A stretch of DNA of 20,327 nt from contig CAKOSD010000002.1 in NCBI GenBank assembly GCA_934101745.1, positions 1 through 20,327 of the forward strand, read 5' to 3'. A program made the position numbers and the translations under genes. Numbering within the stretch: the first letter of the stretch is position 1; every line of letters begins with the position of its first letter. This stretch comes from an uncultured Bacilli bacterium. Its GTDB lineage: Bacteria > Bacillota_I > Bacilli_A > RF39 > UBA660. Shown here one piece after another: positions 8,435-15,144 of this stretch. The notes beneath the pieces are model-generated. The model was given only the letters and a program-made list of their open reading frames with translations, had not been told where the DNA came from and searched no databases.

Positions 8435-8470
8435 AATAGTCATAAGTATTTAAAAATATTTATGGCTATT
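8435..8470 (+). terminator. Hairpin between the two DUF2207 genes
   Basis: AATAGTCATAA (8435-8445) pairs with TTATGGCTATT (8460-8470), 11 bp with one G-U wobble, followed by CATTTT. The T tract is weak, so it may be a partial terminator that lets some transcript reach the downstream paralogue, which has no clear promoter. Confidence 0.55.
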
Positions 8471-8499
8471 CATTTTAAATTGAGGATAAAAGGTGTTAA

Positions 8500-9678
8500 A
8501 TGAAAAAAATATGGATTTTATTAATAATGTTGTTATGCCCTTTAGTTATTAAAGCCGAAAACATTGAAGACTATTATATTAATGCAACCTTAAATAGTAA
8601 TGGGGATTTATTAGTAGAAGAATATGTCCTTTCCAAAACCAATAGTGGTTATTGGGAGAAAAATATTTATTATCAAGAAAGCGAAAATTCTAGCAATAAT
8701 CTAGAATATAAAAATTTAAATAACGCTAGTGGCATCGAGTTATTAACTGTCGGCAGTGTTCCTAAAGTTAAAAATGAAAAAGAAGAAATAACCGGCGTTA
8801 AAGAATTTACAAAAGTAAACGTGGCTAGTACTGGCGACAATAAAGTTTATCTTCTTAGAAATGATATTGATAAGGAATATTTAAGAGTTTATAAAACTAG
8901 TAATGAGGCTTACTATCTAAAATACATAATAAAAAATTTGGCTGTCAAATATGAAGACATAGCAGAAATATACTTTAGTATTTTAAAAAACAATCAAGAT
9001 ACAATAAAAAACTTAAAAATAACTATAAATTTACCTAATAATAATAAAGCGTATAGTTTTACTAAAGGTAAAAATGTTAAAAAAGTAACAAATAATAACT
9101 ATAAGCTATCTTATCAATATAAAGATATTAAAGAACAGGAAGATATAAAATTAAGAATATTATTTAATAAAGATATAGTAAATAATAGTCCTAAAGAAAA
9201 TAATTACCAAACATTAGCAGAAATACGAAGTTTTGAAAAACAAAATAGTAATATAATTAACAATGTTAATAAATTTTTGGGGATAATTATTGCTATTTTA
9301 ACTATTATTAATTACTTCTTACTAGTTACATACACTCGACTTAGTATAATCGGTTATAAAGATATATTAAATATTTTAAAAGAAAAAATCAGTAAAAAAA
9401 ATATTATATATACGGTATTAAGTTTAATTATAATAATAGGATTAATTTTCTTAAGAGTGCTTGGTATAACTTTATTACTTTTAAGTATTATTATAAGTTC
9501 TTATATTATAAATAGAAATAAGAAGGATAAAAGAATAAAATATTTAAGTATTATGTATATTCTTATAATGTTTATTTGTACTCTTAATTTAGTAAGAGCA
9601 AATAATATTATTTATCTAATTTTAAGTATCGCTGACATAATAAGTTTATATAGTCTAAGTCTAAAGAAGTTAAAATAA
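8500..9678 (+). CDS. Short DUF2207-type paralogue with new C-terminal membrane region
   Basis: A 392-residue protein related to its upstream neighbour. It opens with a signal peptide (about 1-19) followed by ENIEDYYINATLNSNGDLLVEEY, nearly the same as the neighbour's EGVEDYYINATVETDGSLLVEEY, and continues through the extracytoplasmic domain to about residue 235. The helical repeats, cytosolic domains and Gly-rich tail of the family are missing. Instead there are several hydrophobic helices (about 261-280, 301-338 and 348-388), and it ends in LKKLK. It looks intact, not decayed: the frame is open and AGGTG precedes the ATG. Codons are more A-rich (many AAT, AAA, ATA) than in the first copy, which fits relaxed or divergent evolution. 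Function is unknown. A strong terminator follows. Confidence 0.8.
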   Translation: MKKIWILLIMLLCPLVIKAENIEDYYINATLNSNGDLLVEEYVLSKTNSGYWEKNIYYQESENSSNNLEYKNLNNASGIELLTVGSVPKVKNEKEEITGVKEFTKVNVASTGDNKVYLLRNDIDKEYLRVYKTSNEAYYLKYIIKNLAVKYEDIAEIYFSILKNNQDTIKNLKITINLPNNNKAYSFTKGKNVKKVTNNNYKLSYQYKDIKEQEDIKLRILFNKDIVNNSPKENNYQTLAEIRSFEKQNSNIINNVNKFLGIIIAILTIINYFLLVTYTRLSIIGYKDILNILKEKISKKNIIYTVLSLIIIIGLIFLRVLGITLLLLSIIISSYIINRNKKDKRIKYLSIMYILIMFICTLNLVRANNIIYLILSIADIISLYSLSLKKLK

Positions 9679-9693
9679 TGTTATTGATATCAT

Positions 9694-9719
9694 AAAAAGA
9701 GCAGAGCTCTTTTTATTTT
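9694..9719 (+). terminator. Rho-independent terminator after the DUF2207 pair
   Basis: A perfect 9-bp stem, AAAAAGAGC (9694-9702) with GCTCTTTTT (9706-9714), has a 3-base loop and is followed by more T residues. Confidence 0.85.
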
Positions 9720-9746
9720 TGACTAAATATTTGTCTTTGAAATTGC

Positions 9747-9763
9747 AACACTTTGGAAACACT
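9747..9763. promoter_or_regulatory. Possible operator: two AACACT direct repeats 11 bp apart
   Basis: AACACT at 9747-9752 and again at 9758-9763, one helical turn apart and about 20 bp upstream of the -35 of the next promoter. The position suits an activator site, but a chance repeat cannot be excluded. Confidence 0.2.
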
Positions 9764-9782
9764 ATCCTTAAAAATAGCAAAT

Positions 9783-9811
9783 TTGACAAATCAATTTATT
9801 TATGTTAGCAT
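9783..9811 (+). promoter_or_regulatory. Strong sigma-70-type promoter for the Fic-like gene
   Basis: A perfect TTGACA at 9783-9788, a 17-bp spacer, then TAGCAT at 9806-9811 preceded by an extended -10 TG (9803-9804). The start codon lies about 26 bases past the likely transcription start. Confidence 0.75.
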
Positions 9812-9843
9812 AGGCGCCAATAAGTAAAAAAGAGGTGTTTTAT

Positions 9844-10716
9844 ATGGAAGATGCAGTAATTAGAGATTATATAAGTTTCTTATTTGATGGTTATTTAAAA
9901 AGAAAACATGCCGGTACATTATATAGTGTAGATAGTATTGTTCCTCAAAAGATTATTGAAGCCTATTACCAATCAGTTAAAAATCCCCAATTTAAGGCAA
10001 TATATGGGAATTTTAAACAGAAGTATTTGTATAATGAATCGAGAATTGATGTGACATTATCCAAACATGAGCGAGAAGGTCTAGCAGCAGCATATGATTA
10101 TGTTGAAAATTATGATTTCGAAAGTAAGGATTTTAATATATTTGTTGAAGCCATGAGAATTCATCAACTATTATTTTCTAAGTGTCCGGGTAGTGATTTT
10201 GGAGGTACATTGCGACAAGATGATGTTTACCTTTTAAATACAGATATACAAATACCCCCAGCACCTGAGGCACGCGCTTATTTCCAATCTTATGGTGATA
10301 AAAACAATATTGAAAGACAATTACCAGTCGTTGATACGGAAAATATGATTACTATTTTTAATTATATAAATGCTTGTATTTATGTTACTACTGAATTAAT
10401 CAGATATCAGCCATTTCCGGATGGTAATAAAAGAACATTTAGAACCTTACTAAATTTAATGTTTAAAAAGTATAATTTGCCACCAGTTTATATAAAAGTA
10501 AATGAGCGCAAAGAATATAAAGATGCTTTAATTAAGGCTATGAATGGTAGAAAATATCTTGATTTGTCTCAGTTCTACTATTACAAAATTTGCGATTCTA
10601 TTTATGATTTAGACGTTTTACCTGATATAGAGGCAGCAAAAGCCGCTAAGAAAAATGAAAAATTAGCTTTAACATTGAAGCCATCTGATAAAAAACAAAC
10701 TGACGATAATAAATAA
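9844..10716 (+). CDS. Fic/DOC-fold protein with altered catalytic motif (probable pseudo-Fic)
   Basis: A 290-residue Fic-family protein. Active Fic enzymes transfer AMP or related groups to target hydroxyls using the motif HPFxxGNGRxxR. Here the loop reads QPFPDGNKRTFR (189-200): Gln189 replaces the catalytic His, while Asp193, Gly194, Asn195, Arg197 and Arg200 remain. The upstream NESRIDVTLSKHE segment (64-76) lines up with the usual inhibitory-helix region SxxIEGxxL, and its Glu-Gly is Asp-Val (69-70). Also seen are FGGTLRQDDVYL (the hairpin flap region) and a basic, disordered C-terminal tail (from about 265). The ATG at 9844 is chosen over a GTG at 9835 because AGAGGTG (9831-9837) then sits at normal spacing. 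There is no signal peptide, so it is cytosolic. It is probably unable to AMPylate by the standard mechanism, and may be a binding or regulatory protein. Confidence 0.82.
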   Translation: MEDAVIRDYISFLFDGYLKRKHAGTLYSVDSIVPQKIIEAYYQSVKNPQFKAIYGNFKQKYLYNESRIDVTLSKHEREGLAAAYDYVENYDFESKDFNIFVEAMRIHQLLFSKCPGSDFGGTLRQDDVYLLNTDIQIPPAPEARAYFQSYGDKNNIERQLPVVDTENMITIFNYINACIYVTTELIRYQPFPDGNKRTFRTLLNLMFKKYNLPPVYIKVNERKEYKDALIKAMNGRKYLDLSQFYYYKICDSIYDLDVLPDIEAAKAAKKNEKLALTLKPSDKKQTDDNK

Positions 10717-10721
10717 TTTAG

Positions 10722-10758
10722 GATAGTAATATAATTAAATTTATGTTACTATCTTTTT
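10722..10758 (+). terminator. Terminator between the Fic-like gene and the isomerase gene
   Basis: A 13-bp stem, GATAGTAATATAA (10722-10734) with TTATGTTACTATC (10741-10753), contains one G-U wobble and is followed by TTTTT. The T run touches the GGAGG ribosome binding site of the next gene. Confidence 0.75.
10744..10752 (+). promoter_or_regulatory. Candidate extended -10 inside the terminator's right arm
   Basis: TGTTACTAT, with TACTAT at 10747-10752, is the only promoter-like element before the isomerase gene. Transcription would start near 10759, giving a leader of about 13 bases that begins at the GGAGG. The -35 position (TAGTAA) is poor. Confidence 0.3.
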
Positions 10759-10771
10759 GGAGGAAAAAATT

Positions 10772-11398
10772 ATGAAAATAGCGTTAATAAATGATAATTC
10801 CCAATGTGGTAAGAATGCTTTAATTTATAAAGCATTAAAGAAAGTTTGTGATAAATACAATTACGAAGTAATAAATTTGGGAATGAAGGATGAAAAAGAT
10901 AGTCCAATTACTTATGTCGAAGAAGGTATTATGGCCGCAATTTTATTAAATAGTGGTATTGTTGATTTTGTAGTTACTGGCTGTGGTACTGGCGAAGGAG
11001 CCATGATGGCCTTGAATAGTTTTCCTAACGTATATTGTGGTCTTATAACGGACCCAACAAGTGCTTATCTTTTTAGTCAAATAAATGGCGGTAATGCCGT
11101 TAGTCTTGCTTACGCTTATAACTTTGGGTGGGGAAGCGAAATAACCTTAGAAAATATCTTTAATGAATTATTTAGAGAAGCATCTGGAGGCGGATATCCT
11201 AAAGAAAGAGCCGAAAGCGAAAGAAATAATCGAGAAATTTTAAAAAAAGTAAAAGGTGTTACGACTAGACCTTTACCTGAATGCTTAAAAGAACTTGATA
11301 AAACATTGCTGGAACATATTAGTAAAAATGATACTTTTATAGAAATTTTAAAGCAAAATAATAAAATAGAATACTTAGAAATTTTAGAAATTAAATAA
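10772..11398 (+). CDS. RpiB/LacA/LacB-family sugar-phosphate isomerase with C-terminal extension
   Basis: A 208-residue cytosolic enzyme of the RpiB/LacAB fold, which interconverts aldose and ketose phosphates such as ribose 5-phosphate and ribulose 5-phosphate. The first 145 residues carry the family pattern: KIALINDNS at the N-terminus (Asp near the active site), EEG for the second helix, and the anion-hole motif GCGTGEG with the catalytic-type Cys, then ITDPTSAYLFSQINGGNAVSLAY. The remaining 60 residues (PKERAESERNNREILKKVKG onward) form an extension seen in a subgroup of longer RpiB-like proteins, so the true substrate may not be ribose 5-phosphate. The ATG at 10772 is preferred to a TTG at 10757 because GGAGG (10759-10763) sits 8 bases before it. 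No sugar-transport genes lie nearby to indicate the substrate. Confidence 0.85.
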   Translation: MKIALINDNSQCGKNALIYKALKKVCDKYNYEVINLGMKDEKDSPITYVEEGIMAAILLNSGIVDFVVTGCGTGEGAMMALNSFPNVYCGLITDPTSAYLFSQINGGNAVSLAYAYNFGWGSEITLENIFNELFREASGGGYPKERAESERNNREILKKVKGVTTRPLPECLKELDKTLLEHISKNDTFIEILKQNNKIEYLEILEIK

Positions 11399-11470
11399 TA
11401 ATTAAAAGTAAAAAAGAAAATTTAACCTTAGATATATTTTTAAAATTGGTTACTCTAAATAAAATGCAAA

Positions 11471-11494
11471 AACTCTCTAAGTAGAGTTCTTTTC
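11471..11494 (+). terminator. Terminator after the isomerase gene
   Basis: A 6-bp stem, AACTCT (11471-11476) with AGAGTT (11483-11488), is followed by CTTTTC. It is short but placed between a stop codon and a clear promoter. Confidence 0.5.
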
Positions 11495-11498
11495 TAAA

Positions 11499-11527
11499 TT
11501 GACAAGTTATTATAAAATTGGTATCAT
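11499..11527 (+). promoter_or_regulatory. Strong promoter of the three-gene coiled-coil operon
   Basis: A perfect TTGACA at 11499-11504, a 17-bp spacer and TATCAT at 11522-11527, with the extended -10 TG at 11519-11520. Confidence 0.8.
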
Positions 11528-11549
11528 TAATTAAGAATAGGAGGCTAGT

Positions 11550-11807
11550 ATGAGTTTAGCAGTTGGAAAAGTGTTTACTTTATTGAATACCAAGTATGTA
11601 GTAATGAGTACTTTAGAAAAAGATGGTAAACATTATTTATTTGTTAATAAAATGATTGAAAATAAAAATACAGAAGAGTTTTTTGTTGTCTTAGAAGAAG
11701 AAGGAAGACTTCAATTTGTAGCAGATGATGCTTTAATTAATGAATTGGTGCCAATTTTTCAAAAAAAAGTACTTGAATTAGCAGCAAAAATAACAAAGAG
11801 GGAATAA
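11550..11807 (+). CDS. Small beta-rich DUF1292-like protein, first gene of the coiled-coil operon
   Basis: An 85-residue acidic protein. A predicted beta-sheet (KYVVMSTLEKDGKHYLFVNKM, EEFFVVLEEEGRLQFV) is followed by a C-terminal helix (DALINELVPIFQKKVLELAAKI). This layout resembles DUF1292 proteins, small Bacillota proteins of unknown function; the assignment is by eye and weak. The AGGAGG at 11539-11544 is the best ribosome binding site in the window, suggesting high expression. Only 3 bases separate its stop from the start of the 971-residue gene, whose ribosome binding site lies within this gene's end. A third gene of the operon encodes a protein of the same layout. Confidence 0.8.
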   Translation: MSLAVGKVFTLLNTKYVVMSTLEKDGKHYLFVNKMIENKNTEEFFVVLEEEGRLQFVADDALINELVPIFQKKVLELAAKITKRE

Positions 11808-11810
11808 AAT

Positions 11811-14726
11811 ATGAATGATAGTGAAATAACAAAACTAGAATTGGAAAAATTAATATATTTACGAGAAAGAGAATTAGGTATAAACTATGATCAGCAAGTA
11901 AAAGAATCAGAACTTATTGATAAAATTATGGTAGAAATGAGGAACAATCCTTCCTTAACCGCTGGCGTTGATTTAAGTAGGATGTCTATTATGGATAATT
12001 TAAACATTATCCTATATAATTTACAACGAGCAAATAATATAAAACCAGATAAAATCGTGACTGATAAAATAGATGGCTTAAATGCTGATATTAAGGAATA
12101 TAGTGATATCATAGAAAGAGCCAAATTAAGAGCAGAGATTATTGAAAAATGCCGAGATACATGGAAAGGTGATTTTAGCCGAAAAATAAAGAGATTAAAT
12201 AGAAGGGAAAATCTTACCGAACGTGAAAAAGAAGCCCTAAAAATATATAAAATGGAATTACAACTTAGCGAATTGATACGTAGTAATAAAGATGAAGCCT
12301 TAGCCTTTATAGAAAAATACAGTAGTCAATTAAATGAGGGCCTAAATAGTGAGATTGAATTATTAAATCAAAAAATTAAAAAATTTGCCCAAGCTCAAAA
12401 TATTCCATTACTTCCTCAGAATGCTACTATTTTTAGTACCGCCAGAGAAGTACCTGAAGAAAATAATGCTTTAATGAATTTAGAAAGTAAGCAACTTACT
12501 AGTAGTAATATTAAATCTTTAATTAAATTAGGTATGGGAAATGGCAATGCCTTAACAATAAATGCTCAAATATCTAAACATCAAGAAAATGCTTTGGCTC
12601 TTGTTTACTTAAAACAAAAACTATTAAGTGCTGGAAATAACCCAATTATAATTTCTGAGATAGAAGAATTGGAAAAAGAACAACGATTAATCGCCGAAAA
12701 ATTAGTTAATGAACTTATGATTAATAGTCAGAATTTACAAAATAATGACGGTAAAATAATGCTGGCTAATTTACCAAGAGATTTAAAAGAAGTTGACTAT
12801 ATATTAAATGCTCTTCAACCCATTGATGAAAAAGCCTTAGCAGTTAAACAAAGTGCTTTAGTTCAAAATGAAGATGATTTAAATAAAGATACCGCTTTAA
12901 GTGTGAAAGAAAAAAATAAAATTGAAGAAATAGCAGGAGAAATTATTGATGATGACAATGCAATTGAATTAACTGATAAGTATAGTAAACAGTTAGAACA
13001 TTTCATTGGATTGTGCGCTAAAAATTTTCCAGAGTTATTTGCTGATAATAATTTGAATCTTTATATGGATAATCCTACACCGTATGATAAATTTATAGCT
13101 ATGTATGAAAACTTGCAAAAACATTTAAATGAAAAGGAAGAGTACAAGAATGTAGCAGAGCTTTTTGAAAAATTTAAATCTTATTATGATAAATACATTA
13201 AAGAATTACAAGATTATAAAGAAAGATTATTACAAAATTTAAAAAAATTGCTTGTTATTTTTAAAGATGCTAAAGACAATAATCTTCAAGACGTTGCCGA
13301 TAAATTAAGAAACCGTATTAATGCTCTTGAGGAAAAAATAAATGAGGTTGAGAAGGATCTAGATGCTGTTAGTTTAGAACTTGATCACGATAGAAATAAA
13401 GAAAAAATAGACAATCGTGATTTAGATAAAGATGAACCTTTTGAGGTTGAATTTAGAGAAATTGATCCTAAAGAAGAGGAAAAAGATTCAGATAAAGAAG
13501 AAGAAAAAGAAGAAGAAAAGGATGATGATAAAAAGGCAAGTCCTGCCGGTAACGAAACTAAACCCGGTAATGATGAGGCCCCAGAAAAAGAAGGACCTAA
13601 ACAAATCGGGGCCGGGGCAAATGATAATCCTGAAGGTCATAATGATTCTTCCGATGATACTATGCCTGGTGACGGTATAAAAGAAGAAGGAAAGGATGAT
13701 CCTAAAAAAGAACCGGTAATACCTTTATTACCACCTCATGTTATTAAATTAACTGATGAACAAAAGGCTGCATATGAGGAAATCGTAAGACAAGGTATTG
13801 GTAAATTTAGTAATACCGAATTTACCGATAATGAGGTTGCTGATTTTGTTAATAATCATCCTTTAATAAGCAAATTTGCCGGTCCTGATGACGCTCAAAT
13901 AAAAGAAAATATTAAGAATGATATTTTGAAATATTGTAAAAAATTTGAACCAGAAATTCCAGAAGATGATGAAGAAGAAAAGAAAGACTGGAAAGCCTTA
14001 TTAGGATCTATCGCTATTTTTACAGGTGGCTTTGCTACAGGTATGGCCCTATCTTGTGTACCAGGAATTGGTACAATTAGAATGGCTATGGCAACGGCTA
14101 AATTAGGAGTTAGTGCTGTTAATTTTGTGTCTGAAAAATTAGGCCATGGTAAAATTATCAACATTAGCCAAAAAGTTGAACAACTTAAAAATAGTAAATT
14201 TGCTAAGAAACATCCTAAAATCGCCGCTGGTGTAGATAAAGCATACGAAGTTTTAACCAGCAAAGAATTTAATTTATTTGTTAATGGTGTTTCGGCCGGT
14301 TATATTACTGGTAATATTATCGAAATGGTTACCGGTAAAACAGTATTGGAAAACATAAAATCAACTCTAAAACCAGAAGAAACTGTGGTTGATACTCCAT
14401 CCCAAAATTTCAATCAATCGGGAAGTCCAGAGCCTTCGACTCCTGAGGTGACTACGCAAGTGCCAGACGACATTCCAGTCGACTTAACGCCTGTTCAAGG
14501 ACAAACTTATGATTTAAGCGAAATTGCTAAAGGCTATGTAGCATCAGGTAATAAAGATGCTGTTAACCTAATTACTAGTGCCGGCAAGGATGCTGTATTT
14601 GACCGGGCTGTAACCGCCAGTGATGGAAGTATTTGGTATCATTTTAAACAAGCCAATGGTCTTGGATATGCTTGGTTTCCTAAAGACGTCGTTGAAGAAG
14701 TAATTGGTAAATCAATGTCACATTAG
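11811..14726 (+). CDS. Large coiled-coil protein with acidic linker, hydrophobic segment and SH3-like C-terminus
   Basis: I do not recognise this 971-residue protein as a named family. It has no signal peptide. Residues 1-520 are almost entirely helical and charged, with long runs that should form coiled coils (for example around KERLLQNLKKLLVIFKDA and ALEEKINEVEKDLDAV). Residues 523-643 are a Lys/Glu/Asp/Pro-rich, disordered acidic linker. A small helical domain (about 645-720) follows, ending in EDDEEEKK just before W727. Residues 729-775 are Gly/Ala-rich and hydrophobic (LLGSIAIFTGGFATGMALS and beyond), a likely membrane insertion. The last 80 residues (about 889-967) look SH3-like, with SIWYHF and LGYAWFP near the end, a pattern seen in wall- or peptide-binding SH3 domains. 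The ATG follows GAGGGA (11798-11803). It may be a structural or surface-spanning scaffold; function is unknown. Confidence 0.8.
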   Translation: MNDSEITKLELEKLIYLRERELGINYDQQVKESELIDKIMVEMRNNPSLTAGVDLSRMSIMDNLNIILYNLQRANNIKPDKIVTDKIDGLNADIKEYSDIIERAKLRAEIIEKCRDTWKGDFSRKIKRLNRRENLTEREKEALKIYKMELQLSELIRSNKDEALAFIEKYSSQLNEGLNSEIELLNQKIKKFAQAQNIPLLPQNATIFSTAREVPEENNALMNLESKQLTSSNIKSLIKLGMGNGNALTINAQISKHQENALALVYLKQKLLSAGNNPIIISEIEELEKEQRLIAEKLVNELMINSQNLQNNDGKIMLANLPRDLKEVDYILNALQPIDEKALAVKQSALVQNEDDLNKDTALSVKEKNKIEEIAGEIIDDDNAIELTDKYSKQLEHFIGLCAKNFPELFADNNLNLYMDNPTPYDKFIAMYENLQKHLNEKEEYKNVAELFEKFKSYYDKYIKELQDYKERLLQNLKKLLVIFKDAKDNNLQDVADKLRNRINALEEKINEVEKDLDAVSLELDHDRNKEKIDNRDLDKDEPFEVEFREIDPKEEEKDSDKEEEKEEEKDDDKKASPAGNETKPGNDEAPEKEGPKQIGAGANDNPEGHNDSSDDTMPGDGIKEEGKDDPKKEPVIPLLPPHVIKLTDEQKAAYEEIVRQGIGKFSNTEFTDNEVADFVNNHPLISKFAGPDDAQIKENIKNDILKYCKKFEPEIPEDDEEEKKDWKALLGSIAIFTGGFATGMALSCVPGIGTIRMAMATAKLGVSAVNFVSEKLGHGKIINISQKVEQLKNSKFAKKHPKIAAGVDKAYEVLTSKEFNLFVNGVSAGYITGNIIEMVTGKTVLENIKSTLKPEETVVDTPSQNFNQSGSPEPSTPEVTTQVPDDIPVDLTPVQGQTYDLSEIAKGYVASGNKDAVNLITSAGKDAVFDRAVTASDGSIWYHFKQANGLGYAWFPKDVVEEVIGKSMSH

Positions 14727-14737
14727 AAAGGAATAAT

Positions 14738-14986
14738 ATGAAAAATAGAATAATTGAACTTGAAGATGGTACGATGTTTTATGTACTAGAAAGAGAAACT
14801 TATCAAGATAAAAACTATATTTTAGGACTTAAATGTGATTTGAAAAACGATACTATAGATACAAGTAATATGCGAGTTTTAGAAATATATACAGAAAACA
14901 ATGAAATAAAAACTAAGGCGATTGATGATAGTATAGCAAATAATATCGTAGCGGCCTTATTAACTAAACTAAGAAGTGAAAATTAA
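14738..14986 (+). CDS. Small beta-rich DUF1292-like protein, third gene of the coiled-coil operon
   Basis: An 82-residue acidic protein with the same layout as the 85-residue product two genes upstream: a beta-hairpin region (GTMFYVLERETYQDKNYILG), a VLEIYTENNEI strand pair, and a closing helix (DDSIANNIVAALLTKL). The two can be aligned along their whole length with conserved hydrophobic spacing but low identity. That suggests an old duplication or a shared fold of the DUF1292 kind. The start is 11 bases after the preceding stop and follows AAGGA (14728-14732). A perfect terminator comes right after the stop, so the three genes form one transcript. Confidence 0.75.
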   Translation: MKNRIIELEDGTMFYVLERETYQDKNYILGLKCDLKNDTIDTSNMRVLEIYTENNEIKTKAIDDSIANNIVAALLTKLRSEN

Positions 14987-14995
14987 ATAATAATT

Positions 14996-15037
14996 AAAAC
15001 AAGTAAATCCCCATAATGGTTCTTTACTTGTTTTTTT
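14996..15037 (+). terminator. Strong rho-independent terminator closing the coiled-coil operon
   Basis: A perfect 12-bp stem, AAAACAAGTAAA (14996-15007) with TTTACTTGTTTT (15023-15034), merges into a run of T. Confidence 0.9.
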
Positions 15038-15078
15038 GTTACAATTTTAAAAAAAATTTAAAATATAAAATTCATTCG

Positions 15079-15087
15079 TGTTATACT
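15079..15087 (+). promoter_or_regulatory. Extended -10 promoter for the Mg2+ ATPase gene
   Basis: TGTTATACT, with TATACT at 15082-15087 and no clear -35. The leader to the ATG is only about 50 bases, too short for an M-box magnesium riboswitch, and none is seen. Confidence 0.55.
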
Positions 15088-15144
15088 TATATGGTAAAGA
15101 AATTAAAAGTAGAATATAAACTTTTATTTTAAGAGGTATTTTAT

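Noticed and set aside
9840..11398. Fic-like gene plus neighbour as a toxin-antitoxin pair
   Set aside because: No small antitoxin gene adjoins it; the downstream gene is a metabolic isomerase separated by a terminator, and the Fic motif is not catalytically intact.
11891..12124. Minus-strand 77-codon frame within the coiled-coil gene
   Set aside because: Antisense shadow; no ribosome binding site or promoter.
13432..13680. Lys-rich open frame inside the 971-residue gene
   Set aside because: It is the +1 shadow of the Glu/Lys/Asp-rich linker; the poly-Lys run is a frame-shifted reading of GAA/AAA codons, and no separate ribosome binding site is evident.
13895..14263. Minus-strand open frame of 122 codons opposite the hydrophobic segment of the large protein
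   Set aside because: It lies wholly antisense to a well-supported coding region, with Ser-rich composition typical of antisense reading.
14987..15144. Possible M-box (Mg2+) riboswitch before the MgtA-like gene
   Set aside because: The space after the upstream terminator is about 110 bases, the predicted leader is about 50, and no M-box-like paired core was seen.
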